Positions 51,642 to 61,438 of a stretch of DNA of 64,000 nt are shown one piece after another. Origin of the DNA: Burkholderiales bacterium (GTDB lineage Bacteria; Pseudomonadota; Gammaproteobacteria; Burkholderiales; Nitrosomonadaceae); assembly GCA_015075225.1 (NCBI GenBank), contig JABTUQ010000001.1, positions 186,001 to 250,000 of the forward strand, in the 5' to 3' direction. A model generated the notes under the pieces. The model was given only the letters and a program-made list of their open reading frames with translations. It was not told where the DNA came from and searched no databases. A program made the translations under genes and the position numbers. Numbering within the stretch: position 1 is the stretch's first letter; the number at the start of each line of letters is the position of its first letter.

Positions 51642-52186
51642 TGAAAGCAACTCCTCTTGCCATCCCGGAAGTTGTGCTTATCGAACCCAGAGTATTCGGT
51701 GATGAGCGCGGTTTCTTCTTCGAAAGCTTCAACCAGATAAAATTTGAGGAAGCCATCGGTCGGTCTGTGCAATTCGTGCAGGATAATCACAGCCGCAGCG
51801 TGAAGCACGTCCTGCGCGGCTTGCATTACCAGATACAGCAACCGCAAGGAAAACTGGTGCGTGTGGTGCAGGGTGAAGTGTTCGATGTGGCGGTTGATTT
51901 GCGCAAAAGCAGCCCGACCTTCGGCCAATGGGCAAGCCGGATTCTTTCTGCGGAAAATAAATGCCAGCTCTGGATCCCGGAAGGGTTTGCCCATGGTTTT
52001 GTTGTGCTGAGTGACACAGCAGAGTTTCTTTACAAGACCACGGATTACTATGCACCCGCGCATGAACGTTGTCTGCTCTGGAATGATCCAGCGCTCGATA
52101 TCCAGTGGCCAGCCGGAATCAACCCAATCCTGTCGGCCAAGGATGCACAAGGAAAATCATTCAACGAGGCTGAAACATTTGACTGA
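51641..52186 (+). CDS. rfbC: dTDP-4-dehydrorhamnose 3,5-epimerase
   Basis: The 181-residue cupin-fold enzyme has the characteristic start IPEVVLIEPRVFGDERGFFF, the catalytic histidine in HVLRGLHYQ, and the block LWIPEGFAHGFVVLSDTAEF with the tyrosine region YYAPAHER. It epimerises the sugar in the dTDP-rhamnose pathway. The ATG overlaps the rfbA stop, so the pair is coupled. It is intact. Confidence 0.95.
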   Translation: MKATPLAIPEVVLIEPRVFGDERGFFFESFNQIKFEEAIGRSVQFVQDNHSRSVKHVLRGLHYQIQQPQGKLVRVVQGEVFDVAVDLRKSSPTFGQWASRILSAENKCQLWIPEGFAHGFVVLSDTAEFLYKTTDYYAPAHERCLLWNDPALDIQWPAGINPILSAKDAQGKSFNEAETFD

Positions 52187-52256
52187 TTTGTTTATGTTTT
52201 CCTGGTACAGCAACGATTATGACCTATCCAATTTGATGTAAAAGCGAGAAATCGAG

Positions 52257-53264
52257 ATGAATGTACTGGTTACCGGTGGCGCTGGTTATATTGGTTCGCA
52301 CACCTGCGTTGAATTGCTGTCGGCTGGCTATGGCGTGGTGGTGTTCGATAATTTCTGCAATAGTCATCCCGAGGCATTGCGCCGCGTGGAACGGATTACC
52401 GGCAGGAAGATCACCGTTGTAACAGGAGATATACGCGATCAGGCCGCAATAGAGCGTACCTTGCAGGATTACGATTGCCAGGCTGTAATCCACTTTGCTG
52501 GACTCAAAGCAGTGGGAGAATCGGTCGAAAAGCCGCTTGAATACTACGACAATAATGTCATTGGCACTCACCGGCTGTTGGCAGCCATGCAAAATTGCGG
52601 TGTCTCTACGCTGGTATTCAGTTCTTCGGCTACAGTGTATGGCGAGCCGCAATATTTGCCTCTGACAGAAGATCATCCGTTATCGGCCACAAATCCCTAT
52701 GGCCGCAGCAAGCTGATTATTGAAGAGATGTTGCGGGACTTGTATCGTGCCAACTCTCTGTTTCGCATTGCCATATTGCGTTATTTCAACCCGGTCGGTG
52801 CACACGATAGCGGCCTGATTGGCGAGGACCCACAGGGCATTCCCAATAATCTGATGCCTTTCGTTGCGCAGGTCGCTGTGGGGCGACGGGAATACCTGAA
52901 TGTTTGGGGAAGCGATTATCCAACGCATGATGGTACCGGAGTGCGTGATTACATTCATGTCGTGGATCTGGCACAGGGACATCTTGGCGCATTAAAACGT
53001 CTTGATGCTCCGCAATGTGTGGCCATCAATCTGGGCACGGGCACAGGCTATAGTGTTATTGATGTGGTCAAGGCCTTCGAGGGTGCTTCTGGCTGCAAGG
53101 GGTTATCAACTGGCCCCAATGACGATCGGGCGATGTCAGCTGCCTGTTTTGCCGATCCTTATCTTGCCGAACAATGGCTGGGCTGGAAAGCGCAGCGCGA
53201 CCTCGCTGCGATGTGCAGGGATCACTGGCACTGGCAGAAAAATAATCCTGAGGGTTATGTTTAG
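52257..53264 (+). CDS. galE: UDP-glucose 4-epimerase
   Basis: The 335-residue SDR enzyme has the NAD-binding start VLVTGGAGYIGSHTCVELL, the HFAGLKAVGES segment, the catalytic serine and YxxxK (SSSATVYG and YGRSKL), and the C-terminal end SAACFADPYLAEQWLGWKA. It interconverts UDP-glucose and UDP-galactose for surface polysaccharide. It follows rfbC by 70 bp. Its TAG stop overlaps the left TTA flank of repeat copy D. It is intact. Confidence 0.94.
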   Translation: MNVLVTGGAGYIGSHTCVELLSAGYGVVVFDNFCNSHPEALRRVERITGRKITVVTGDIRDQAAIERTLQDYDCQAVIHFAGLKAVGESVEKPLEYYDNNVIGTHRLLAAMQNCGVSTLVFSSSATVYGEPQYLPLTEDHPLSATNPYGRSKLIIEEMLRDLYRANSLFRIAILRYFNPVGAHDSGLIGEDPQGIPNNLMPFVAQVAVGRREYLNVWGSDYPTHDGTGVRDYIHVVDLAQGHLGALKRLDAPQCVAINLGTGTGYSVIDVVKAFEGASGCKGLSTGPNDDRAMSAACFADPYLAEQWLGWKAQRDLAAMCRDHWHWQKNNPEGYV

Positions 53265-53403
53265 GGGAACCTCTGAAAAACGTCAGCGAGGCAGACAGTT
53301 CAAGGCAAAAATCGGAGTAAAAGCGGAGTTTATACGTAATAAATGAGCATTTTTAGCCGATGTTTAACACAGAAATAACAACGCAGGTAGTTTTAGAGGT
53401 TCC
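53264..53403 (+). repeat. MITE-like dispersed repeat, copy D (best preserved)
   Basis: It reads from GGGGAACCTCTGAAAAACGT to TTTTAGAGGTTCC, so the ends are inverted copies of GGAACCTCTGAAAA. TTA flanks both sides (53261-53263 and 53404-53406), a 3-bp target duplication. The galE stop and the stop of the next minus-strand gene lie in these two flanks. The element exactly fills the space between two convergent genes. Confidence 0.88.
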
Positions 53404-54597
53404 TTAAAGCAACCGCCGCAAATCGCCTCTAATGAAGCCATAGGCAGCAGTGTCGCTGTCGATATTTTTGCTCAGAGCCATGACTTTGAACAATTCTCCC
53501 ATTTCAGCGGGGCTGACCAAGCGTTGTACCTGACTGACCAGCGGCAGATAATTGCCCATCTGATCGGCGGGTGTGCGCGCCAATAGATCGGTGATGCCGC
53601 AGTTAATCAGAAAATGGGCTTGTGTGGTGTAACCGCCCAGCTGTAATCCGGAATCCAGTGCTGCCTGGGCAACGGCACTGAAATCGGTGTGGCTGGTGAT
53701 GTCCTGCAATCCAGGCAGAAAGAACGGGTCGTCGTGGGCATGGTGCCGGTAATGGCACATCAATGTGCCCTGATGGCGTTGCGGGTGGTAATACTCGCTC
53801 TGCCCAAATCCATAATCCACCAGCAGAATGGCACCTCGCTGAAGCAGTGTGGCAAGTGAGCGGATGAAATGTCGGTTGGCAAGGCTGATCTCGCTGAGAT
53901 AGGGATGAGGGGAGGGTAGATCTGCTGGTGGTAGTTGCTGGGCAATGTTGTACAGTTCGTCGCCTTCTGTCAGAAGTCGATCTTGCCAGGCAAGCCTCTG
54001 ATCTCTCCAGGTGATTCCTCGCTCGGCAATGCTACCGTTTTGCCAGACAGCGAGGTGAACAGGCATGGCATCGAGCACTTCATTGGCAAGTATCAATCCT
54101 TCGAATTGTTCCGGCAGGGCGGTTAGCCAGCTAACCCGCGATGCCAGGTGCGGGATGCGCTGCTCGATGGTTGTCCGCTGCCGTTGCTGCAGATCGGCGC
54201 TGAGATCGAGGATGTAGTAATGCTGTGGCAGGCAATCCAGCTGCTTCAGTGAACGCAGCAGATCTACTGCCAGCTTGCCGGATCCGGCACCTAGTTCCAG
54301 AATTGAACCTTGTTTGACCGGTTTCAGAATGTGTGCCGCGTACCGCGCCAGCGTTTCTCCAAATAGGGGAGAAATTTCCGGTGCAGTGACAAAATCGCCC
54401 TCCATGCCGAATTTGGCTGTGCCACCGCTGTAATAGCCCAATCCAGGCGTGTACAAAACCGTTTCCATATAATCCGCAAATGAGATCCATCCGCCGGAAC
54501 GCATGATCTGTTCGTGGATGGTTACTTTCAGGGTATCACTGTATTTCTGTTCGGATGGATCAGGTAAGGGTAGGGCCACGGGTGTTGTCAGCTTCAA
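53404..54597 (-). CDS. Class I SAM-dependent methyltransferase, MidA/NDUFAF7-like
   Basis: The 397-residue protein has the family's opening GGWISFADYMETVLYTPGLG, the AdoMet site ILELGAGSGKLAVDLL, ILANEVLDAMPVHL, and the late LVDYGFGQSEYY. The DUF185/MidA relative in mitochondria methylates an arginine of a complex I subunit; the bacterial function is less clear. The length is normal. Its TAA is the TTA flank of repeat copy D. It is divergent from the pteridine-reductase gene, with 55 bp between. It is intact. Confidence 0.88.
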   Translation of the reverse strand: MKLTTPVALPLPDPSEQKYSDTLKVTIHEQIMRSGGWISFADYMETVLYTPGLGYYSGGTAKFGMEGDFVTAPEISPLFGETLARYAAHILKPVKQGSILELGAGSGKLAVDLLRSLKQLDCLPQHYYILDLSADLQQRQRTTIEQRIPHLASRVSWLTALPEQFEGLILANEVLDAMPVHLAVWQNGSIAERGITWRDQRLAWQDRLLTEGDELYNIAQQLPPADLPSPHPYLSEISLANRHFIRSLATLLQRGAILLVDYGFGQSEYYHPQRHQGTLMCHYRHHAHDDPFFLPGLQDITSHTDFSAVAQAALDSGLQLGGYTTQAHFLINCGITDLLARTPADQMGNYLPLVSQVQRLVSPAEMGELFKVMALSKNIDSDTAAYGFIRGDLRRLL

Positions 54598-54652
54598 AAA
54601 GGTTTATGGTAGATTGTAGCCATGAAGTGTAGCGTAAAGGGAAAGGGCCATA

Positions 54653-55393
54653 GTGAAAGATAAGGTTGTGCTGGTTACTGGTGGTGCGCGGCGAGTGGGC
54701 GCTGCCATTTGCTGCCGTTTGCACCAGCAGGGTGCCAGATTAGTGGTGCATTGCCGTGATTCATTAGCGGATGCGCAGCAGCTAAAACAAGCACTTGAAC
54801 AGGAGCGCCCGGATTCTGTCGCGCTGTTGCAGGCAGATTTACTCGATACTGGCACAATTCCGTTACTGGTTGATCAGGCAGTCCGGCAATTTGGCCGATT
54901 GGATGGGCTCGTCAATAATGCTTCCAGCTTCTTCCCGACACCGGTGGGTGAATGCACTGAACAAGCCTGGCACGATCTGGTGGGCAGCAATCTGAAAGCT
55001 CCCTTGTTTCTTTCACAGGCTGTCGCGCCTTATTTGAAAAAAAATCACGGGTGCATCGTCAATATTATTGATATACACACTGAACTGCCTTTGAAACGCT
55101 ATGTTGTTTATAACGCAGCCAAGGGTGGATTGGCAGCCCTGACGCGTTCTCTGGCTATGGAGCTTGCTCCGGAAGTCCGTGTCAACGGAATTTCGCCCGG
55201 GCCGATTCTCTGGCCGGAAACGGGTGAATGGCAGGATGAAGCTGCGCGCAGACATATTATTGACAGGACATTGCTCAAGCGGATGGGAGAGCCGGATGAT
55301 ATTGCACGAACGGTCAGCTTTCTGATTGAAGATGCACCGTTTATTACCGGGCAGATTATCGCCGTTGATGGTGGGCGCAGTATCAATCTTTAG
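54653..55393 (+). CDS. Pteridine reductase, short-chain dehydrogenase (FolM-like)
   Basis: The 246-residue SDR has the start VVLVTGGARRVGAAICCRLH; the TGGARRVG form of the cofactor motif marks pteridine reductases. LVNNASSFFPTP, the catalytic YNAAKGG and NGISPGPILWPE follow. Such enzymes reduce dihydrofolate or dihydrobiopterin derivatives with NADPH. A GTG at 54653 behind AAAGGGAAAGG is the start. The folE2 gene 2 kb away makes the pterin precursor, so a folate/biopterin link is plausible. It is intact. Confidence 0.87.
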   Translation: MKDKVVLVTGGARRVGAAICCRLHQQGARLVVHCRDSLADAQQLKQALEQERPDSVALLQADLLDTGTIPLLVDQAVRQFGRLDGLVNNASSFFPTPVGECTEQAWHDLVGSNLKAPLFLSQAVAPYLKKNHGCIVNIIDIHTELPLKRYVVYNAAKGGLAALTRSLAMELAPEVRVNGISPGPILWPETGEWQDEAARRHIIDRTLLKRMGEPDDIARTVSFLIEDAPFITGQIIAVDGGRSINL

Positions 55394-55423
55394 TATGGGC
55401 AACTGTACTTCTGGTTTTGCTTA

Positions 55424-56272
55424 GAGTCTGTTTACGATCTTCTGAGTAGCAGAGCCAGGAATGCCAGATGAATGAATTGCAAGCTGGTATTGAGTTTACG
55501 CTCGCAGTTTTTCCACAGCCGCCGATTCTTCTGCAGCCAGGCAAAGCTGCGCTCAACAATCCAGCGTTTGGGCATGACCTTGAAGGTATGCAGCTCACTC
55601 CGCTTGGCAATCTGCACTGTGACGGGCTCTCTCAGGATTTTCCGCACGCCTTCGGTAAATGGTTTTCCGGTGTAGCCGCTGTCGCACAGCAGACTTTGTA
55701 CTTTCCCCAAGCTCGACCTGCAGTGCTCCAGCGCTTGCAATGCGCCTTTGCGATCGGTTACCTCCGCCGTCGTCACCGCAATGGCATGCGGCAACCCTTG
55801 CGTATCGACCGCGATATGGCGTTTGATGCCCGATACTTTCTTGCCAGCGTCATAACCCTTCTGACCCGCCGTGTCCGTGTTCTTCACGCTCTGCGCGTCC
55901 ACGATCAAGAACGTGCTGTAAGCGTTGCGCCCCTGTTTCTCGCGGGCCGCGCCAACCTGATTTTTTTAATGCCCGCTCCAGCACGCTTACACCGTGCTGG
56001 TCGGGCTCACTCCATTTACGCCAATAGGCGTACACACTCTGCCATTTGGGAAATTCGCCAGGCAGGAACCTCCATTGGCAACCGGTGCGCAGCAGATACA
56101 GCACCGCACAGAATACCTCGTATAGATCCACCGTCGTGGGCTTGGTGCTGCGTCGAACACTGCGCAGAAGTGGCTCTATCCCGGCAAATTGTTCTCTGCT
56201 GATATCGCTGGCATATTTCGTTCTCTTCATCCCCGTATTGTCAGCGATGGAGAAAAGATTGTAAACGGGCTC
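55424..56272 (-). mobile_element. IS5-family insertion sequence (849 bp)
   Basis: Inverted ends: GAGTCTGTTTACGATCTT at the left and AAGATTGTAAACGGGCTC at the right. TTA flanks both ends (55421-55423 and 56273-56275). The right end touches repeat copy E. A second, degraded copy lies at 61.4-62.3 kb. Confidence 0.9.
55432..56230 (-). CDS. IS5-family transposase in two frames
   Basis: The N-terminal part (56230 to about 55960) starts MKRTKYASDISREQFAG and contains the DUF4096-type region LLRTGCQWRFLPGEFPKW. The C-terminal DDE part (to 55432) has FLIVDAQSVKNTDTA, LLCDSGYTGKPF and RWIVERSFAWLQKNRRL. The two join at an A7 run (55961-55967 as T7): with six As the frame runs through LKNQVGAAREKQGRNA without a break. 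So the element needs slippage at A7, or an extra A is miscalled; the second copy in this window has six. Confidence 0.88.
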
Positions 56273-56275
56273 TTA

Positions 56276-56479
56276 GGAACATCTGAAAAACTGCTTGTGT
56301 TGTCATTTCTGTGTTAAACATCGGCTCAAAATACTCATTTATTACATATAAGCTCCACTTTTTACCCGGCGCGAGCACCCGCCCTACGGTCCAGCCTTAC
56401 GGCTGTTCGCTGCGTTTTACTTGCATCGCTGATTTTTGCTTTGAACTGACTGCCTCGCTGACGTTTTTCAGAGGTTCCC
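56276..56479 (-). repeat. MITE-like dispersed repeat, copy E with a GC-rich insert
   Basis: In the orientation of copy B, with both ends present: GGAACATCTGAAAAACTGCT at the left and CAGAGGTTCCC at the right, flanked by TTA on both sides (56273-56275 and 56480-56482). The middle carries about 65 extra bases (about 56368-56432, starting CCCGGCGCGAGCACCCGCCC) not found in the other copies. Its right TTA supplies the stop codon of the yqhA-like gene. Confidence 0.82.
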
Positions 56480-57094
56480 TTACTCATGCTCACCGGAAGA
56501 GTGAGTTGTTTGGGAGATGATCCGGTCACAATAGGCGATGGCCAGTGCTGAAAACAGAAACGCCAGATGAATAACGGTTTGCGCAATCAGCGTTTTCTCA
56601 TCGTAAGCAGTGGCGTTGATAAACGTCTTCAGCAGATGAATCGACGAAATGCCGATAATGGCTGTCGCCAGCTTGACCTTCAGTACTGAGGCATTGACGT
56701 GTGACAGCCATTCCGGCTGATCGGGGTGTCCTTCCAGGTTCATGCGCGAAACGAATGTTTCATACCCACCAATGATGACCATAATCAGCAGATTGGAAAT
56801 CATGACTACATCAATCAAGCCAAGCACTACCAGCATGATGGTGGTTTCGGTCAGTTTTCCGTTACTTTCTACACCTTTCACAGCCACCATTTCAAGCGTG
56901 TGCTGTAATGCCCCGGGATTACCGATGATTGCGCCGATCAGATCGACCAGTTCAACCCAGAAGTGGTATACATAGACACACTGTGCCAATACCAGACCGA
57001 GATACAAAGGTAACTGCAACCAGCGGGAAAGAAACAGAAAGTAGGCAATTGCAGGTATTCGTGCCGAAGAAATTTTGTTGCGATCTTGTTGCAT
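56480..57094 (-). CDS. YqhA/UPF0114 inner-membrane protein
   Basis: The 204-residue protein has about four hydrophobic segments (near residues 20-45, 85-110, 140-160 and 175-195) and the family's ETTIMLVVLGLIDVVMISNL and IIGGYETFVSR segments. The family is conserved but its function is unknown. The stop codon coincides with the flank of repeat copy E. The 287 bp upstream (57095-57381) lie between two minus-strand genes and show nothing clear beyond AT-rich sequence. Confidence 0.82.
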   Translation of the reverse strand: MQQDRNKISSARIPAIAYFLFLSRWLQLPLYLGLVLAQCVYVYHFWVELVDLIGAIIGNPGALQHTLEMVAVKGVESNGKLTETTIMLVVLGLIDVVMISNLLIMVIIGGYETFVSRMNLEGHPDQPEWLSHVNASVLKVKLATAIIGISSIHLLKTFINATAYDEKTLIAQTVIHLAFLFSALAIAYCDRIISQTTHSSGEHE

Positions 57095-57381
57095 GGCTGT
57101 TTATTGTCTGAATTCTGAAAAGCGTGAAAGGTTATCACGACAATTGGTAAATACGAAGAAATCCGCAGCCTTATATGATGTGTTATGTCAGAAAAAAGAC
57201 GTAAAACGAAAAAAGAGCAGTTAGCAGAAAGCTGATTAGTAGCAAGTGCTTATGCCCGTTTTATGTGAAAGACAGATAGTTCTATGTTGATTGGTTTGTT
57301 TAAGCTGCAGGAATAATTCCGGGTAGAGTTATCGATCCTGATTCCCCGGGGTAGCTTCATTGGGTGATGGGCTTGCTGCTA

Positions 57382-58185
57382 TCACATTCTTTTATCGCAC
57401 TCAATCAACGCGTAGGCAGAGTGGTTGTGTATGGATTCAAAATTTTCGGATTCCACAACGTAGGCATCTATCCGGCCATCATGATTGAGTACTTCAGCCA
57501 CATCCCGAACAATATCTTCAACAAATTTTGGGTTGTTATAGGCTTTTTCAGTGACGTATTTTTCATCCGGACGTTTCAGCAGGCCATAAAGTTCACATGA
57601 GGCCTGCTTTTCCGCAATTCCGATGATGTCTTCAATCCAGACGAAGCTGTTGGTGCGCACAGAAATGGTGACATGTGAACGCTGATTGTGAGCACCATAG
57701 TCAGAAATCTTCTTGGAGCAAGGGCAAAGGCTGGTCACGGGGACAACAACTTTCATGGTGAAGCCATATTGATCGCCGTGCCTGATTTCACCAATAAATG
57801 TCACCTCATAGTCCAGCAGGCTTCTTACACCCGAAACAGGAGCTGATTTGTTGACAAAATAGGGGAAGGTCATTTCGATATGCCCGGAATCCGATTCCAG
57901 ACGGCTGACCATGGAACGCAGAATTTCTTCGAATGATTCGACCGATATTTCGCGTTCATGGCTGTTCAATATTTCCACAAAACGGGACATGTGCGTCCCT
58001 TTGAAATTATGGGGCAGGTTGACGTACATATTGAACTGCGCAACGGTGTGCTGAGCTCCACCTCCTTTATCCGCCACAACAACTGGGTGCCGGATTGCTT
58101 TGATGCCCACTCTGTCAATTGCGATATGCCTTGTATCAAGTGATCCCTGTACATCAGCAATGGTTAGATCAGTTTGTTTGTTCAT
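57382..58185 (-). CDS. folE2: GTP cyclohydrolase FolE2 (type IB)
   Basis: FolE2 converts GTP to dihydroneopterin triphosphate, the first step to folate, without the strict zinc need of FolE. The 267-residue protein has [16 protein letters not shown] with the catalytic cysteine, [10 protein letters not shown], and the conserved end [17 protein letters not shown] segment ([15 protein letters not shown]). The length is usual. It lies downstream of dxs on the same strand, an order common in betaproteobacteria. It is intact. Confidence 0.94.
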   Translation of the reverse strand: MNKQTDLTIADVQGSLDTRHIAIDRVGIKAIRHPVVVADKGGGAQHTVAQFNMYVNLPHNFKGTHMSRFVEILNSHEREISVESFEEILRSMVSRLESDSGHIEMTFPYFVNKSAPVSGVRSLLDYEVTFIGEIRHGDQYGFTMKVVVPVTSLCPCSKKISDYGAHNQRSHVTISVRTNSFVWIEDIIGIAEKQASCELYGLLKRPDEKYVTEKAYNNPKFVEDIVRDVAEVLNHDGRIDAYVVESENFESIHNHSAYALIECDKRM

Positions 58186-58330
58186 AAAAATTCCTTCCAG
58201 TATGGCGAGCCTAAACTCTGTTCCAGATTGTCGCCATTTGTACGTTCATTATGCACCGGGAGATAAGTTACCATTGAACCAGGCAGGAGGAGTTTGTTGC
58301 TAGCCTGGATATGAAGCCGTATCAATAGCA

Positions 58331-60175
58331 CTACAATGAAAATATTTTCTGTATCGATTGGATAATTCCGACTTTGTCCAGCCCACAATCAGACAGCATT
58401 TGTGCAGGATCACCCTGATCAATAAAGCTGTCTGGCAAGCCAAGCTGTAGTAATTTAATGTTTTTGTTTAATACCGAGAGGCTTTCCATTACAGCACTGC
58501 CAGCGCCCCCCATAATGGTATTTTCTTCAACGGTGACCAGTAATTCATGTCCATCCGCAAGCGTGGCGACCAGATCGTTATCCAATGGTTTTACAAAGCG
58601 CATGTTCACTACCGTGGCATCCAGTTCATTACCCGCTTCAATACAGGGTGCCAGCATGCTGCCGAATGCCAGTATTGCTATTCGCTTGCCCTGGCGGCGT
58701 ATTTCTCCCTTGCCTAACGGGAGGGTATGCATTTCCTGTTGAATTGGCACTCCTGGGCCTGTGCCGCGCGGGTATCTGACGGCTGTGGGAGCATCAAGCT
58801 GGAAAGCGGTGTACAGCATCTGACGGCACTCATTTTCATCAGCAGGCGTCATCACTATGATATTCGGAATGCAGCGCAGATAACTCAGATCAAAACTACC
58901 GGCGTGTGTGGGGCCATCGGCGCCAACCAATCCGGCACGATCAATTGCAAAAACAACTGGTAGATTCTGGATGGCAACGTCATGAATCAGTTGATCGTAA
59001 GCACGTTGCAGGAAGGTTGAGTAAATTGCCACAACCGGCTTTAATCCTTCACAAGCAGTTCCGGCGGCAAATGTGACCGCATGTTGTTCTGCAATACCCA
59101 CATCGAAGTAGCGATCGGGGTATTCCTGCGAAAAGCGAACCATCCCAGAACCTTCTCTCATGGCTGGCGTAATGCCGATCAGGCGCGAATCTTTTGCTGC
59201 CATGTCACATAACCAGTCTCCGAAAATCTGTGTATAGGCAGGCTTTGATGAGGGTTTCTGAACAATACCCTGATCCGGCTGAAACTTTCCAACACCGTGG
59301 TACAGAACCGGATCTTCTTCCGCTGGCTTGTAGCCCTTGCCTTTGCGGGTTACAACGTGCAAAAACTGCGGACCATCAAGCTGTTTGATGTTATTCAGAG
59401 TGGTCAGCAGGATATCCAGATCGTGGCCATCAATCGGGCCAATGTAATTGAAGCCCAGTTCCTCGAACAAGGTACTGGGCGTTACCATGCCTTTAACATG
59501 TTCTTCAGCCCGTTTGGCTAGCTCCAGAACGGGTGGTACTACGCCCAGCATTTTCTCGCCCGCACGCCTGGCGGTGGCATAAAAACGACCGGACATCAGT
59601 TTGGCCAGATAGTTGTTGAGCGCTCCTACTGGAGGAGAAATGGACATGTCATTGTCGTTCAGGATGACCAGCAGATCTGCATCTATCACACCAGCATTAT
59701 TCAGCGCTTCAAAAGCCATGCCGGCACTCATGGCGCCATCGCCGATTACGGCAATGGCGCGTTGTTTGGTGCCTTTGATTCGTGCTGCAACCGCCATGCC
59801 AAGTGCTGCGCTGATAGAGGTACTGGAATGCGCTGTGCCAAAAGCATCGTACTCACTTTCGTCTCTTCTTGGAAAGCCGGCAATTCCACCTTGCATGCGC
59901 AGATGTGCCATTCCGGCACGACGGCCCGTAAGGATTTTATGGGCATAGGTTTGATGGCCGACATCCCAGATCAGGCGATCAGAGGGTGTATCGAATATGT
60001 AATGTAGCGCAATCGTGAGTTCGATCGTTCCGAGATTGGATGATAAATGTCCGCCAGTATGTGCTACAGATTCAACCAGAAAATTGCGTAACTCATCCGC
60101 TAATTGTGGTAACTGGTTGCGTTTCAGTGTGCGTAGCTGTGCGGGTATCTCAATGCGATCAAGTAATGTAAACAT
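58331..60175 (-). CDS. dxs: 1-deoxy-D-xylulose-5-phosphate synthase
   Basis: Dxs starts the MEP isoprenoid pathway from pyruvate and glyceraldehyde 3-phosphate with thiamine diphosphate. Clear motifs are [35 protein letters not shown], the thiamine motif [16 protein letters not shown], the glutamate in [15 protein letters not shown], and [15 protein letters not shown]. The 614 residues are the normal length. It is intact, and follows ispA and xseB on the same strand, so the early and later isoprenoid genes are probably coexpressed. Confidence 0.96.
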   Translation of the reverse strand: MFTLLDRIEIPAQLRTLKRNQLPQLADELRNFLVESVAHTGGHLSSNLGTIELTIALHYIFDTPSDRLIWDVGHQTYAHKILTGRRAGMAHLRMQGGIAGFPRRDESEYDAFGTAHSSTSISAALGMAVAARIKGTKQRAIAVIGDGAMSAGMAFEALNNAGVIDADLLVILNDNDMSISPPVGALNNYLAKLMSGRFYATARRAGEKMLGVVPPVLELAKRAEEHVKGMVTPSTLFEELGFNYIGPIDGHDLDILLTTLNNIKQLDGPQFLHVVTRKGKGYKPAEEDPVLYHGVGKFQPDQGIVQKPSSKPAYTQIFGDWLCDMAAKDSRLIGITPAMREGSGMVRFSQEYPDRYFDVGIAEQHAVTFAAGTACEGLKPVVAIYSTFLQRAYDQLIHDVAIQNLPVVFAIDRAGLVGADGPTHAGSFDLSYLRCIPNIIVMTPADENECRQMLYTAFQLDAPTAVRYPRGTGPGVPIQQEMHTLPLGKGEIRRQGKRIAILAFGSMLAPCIEAGNELDATVVNMRFVKPLDNDLVATLADGHELLVTVEENTIMGGAGSAVMESLSVLNKNIKLLQLGLPDSFIDQGDPAQMLSDCGLDKVGIIQSIQKIFSL

Positions 60176-60232
60176 GCAGAATTAGAAAGTTTGTAGCTAA
60201 AAATGATTGATTGGGGAGTTGGCAGTGCGAGC

Positions 60233-61132
60233 CTAAAACTCACGTTGAATGATGAAGTCTGTGACCTGCAGCAAACGCAGGGCCTCGGATCCAAACTGAT
60301 TCAAGACTCCAATGGCTTCTTGCCGAAGCTCGTGAGCAAGCTCCCGTGCCCGTTTGATGCCCAGTATACTAACATAGGTGGGTTTGTTGTTTTCTGCATC
60401 CTTTCCAGCTGTTTTACCCAGTGCTGCGGTGGTGGCTTCAGCATCGAGGATGTCATCTATCACCTGAACGCCAGCCCCATGCATTTGGCGAAATGATCCA
60501 GCTGCTTGAATTGTGTCTCATCCAGCTCTATTGCCACAGCGCGCCATCCAGTATGACTGCCCCGAATCGGCGCGCCGGTCTTGTGAATATGCATAAATTC
60601 AAGTTCAGGCAGGCTCAGTGTTTTGCCTACGCTGTCAAGATCGATTGCCTGTCCGCCCGCCATACCCCGGATCCCGCTGCAAATGCAAGATGCCGATCAT
60701 TTCGGATTGGACATGGTTTCTGGATCCCCGGTCATGGCGATTCCGCCAGCAACTGAAAAGCCAAGGCTTTGCAGGCTATCTCCCCACCAGCAGGGCGGTG
60801 GTTCATCATATTTGACATGACAGGTGGGTTGGTTACCCACGACGCAGTGTATCGTTATCCATGCAGGGCAAATCATCATGAACATCCCATAGAGGCGTGA
60901 ATCAACTCCACAGCGGCACCAGCAATGACAGAACAGGTTTTGTCCGCGCCACTCAACTCCCCGGCCGCAAACGATAAAAGTGGCGTACCGTTTACCGCCA
61001 CCGATACGGAATATCGCATCATGCCTCACGTAGACGAGCGGGCGCACAATTGGTAGCCGGAAGATGTTTCTCCAGACAAGTTTCAACAAGAGCAAGCCGC
61101 TCGGCTGCCCATGACTGGAAATCAGGATACAT
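60233..61132 (-). CDS. ispA: Farnesyl diphosphate synthase (several frameshifts)
   Basis: IspA joins isopentenyl units to farnesyl diphosphate. Joining frames gives the start YPDFQSWAAERLALVE (ATG at 61132), GGGKRY, the first aspartate motif in HDDLPCMDNDTLRRG, QPTCHVKYDE and GDSLQSL, and the C-terminal QVIDDILDAEATTAALGKTA with the second motif DDILD, ending IIQREF at 60233. Breaks lie near 61025, 60900-60960, 60835, 60775, and 60480-60700. The total span of 300 codons is right for IspA. The gene is essential in relatives, so errors are likely. The first open frame on this strand, at 61137, is not the true start. Confidence 0.87.
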
Positions 61133-61137
61133 CGCAC

Positions 61138-61383
61138 TCACTGGACGAAAAGTTTTTTAGCATATCCGCCTTCAAGTATTTTTATCTGCTGTTGTGAATC
61201 TTTCAGTACATTTTGGCAGTATTGTAACAATTCCACTCCGCGTTTGTATGCTGAAAGCGCATCTTCCAAAGAGAGCTGGCCGGTTTCCAATCGAGCTACA
61301 ATCTGTTCCAGCTCGATTGTGGCCATTTCAAAATTTTCCGGTGGTTCTGTTTGTTCTTTGATTGTTGGTGATTTTTTTCTCAT
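61138..61383 (-). CDS. xseB: Exodeoxyribonuclease VII small subunit
   Basis: The 81-residue protein has the family core: FEMATIELEQIVARLETGQL, SLEDALSAYKRGVELLQYC and the end of helix two with KILEGG. It is the small subunit of exonuclease VII, which degrades single-stranded DNA. It comes directly before ispA, the usual xseB-ispA-dxs order. It is intact. Confidence 0.93.
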   Translation of the reverse strand: MRKKSPTIKEQTEPPENFEMATIELEQIVARLETGQLSLEDALSAYKRGVELLQYCQNVLKDSQQQIKILEGGYAKKLFVQ

Positions 61384-61438
61384 GCAGAAGAAGTTTTTTT
61401 TAATGATGAAAAAGACAGTTTAGTCTGTATTGTTCTAA

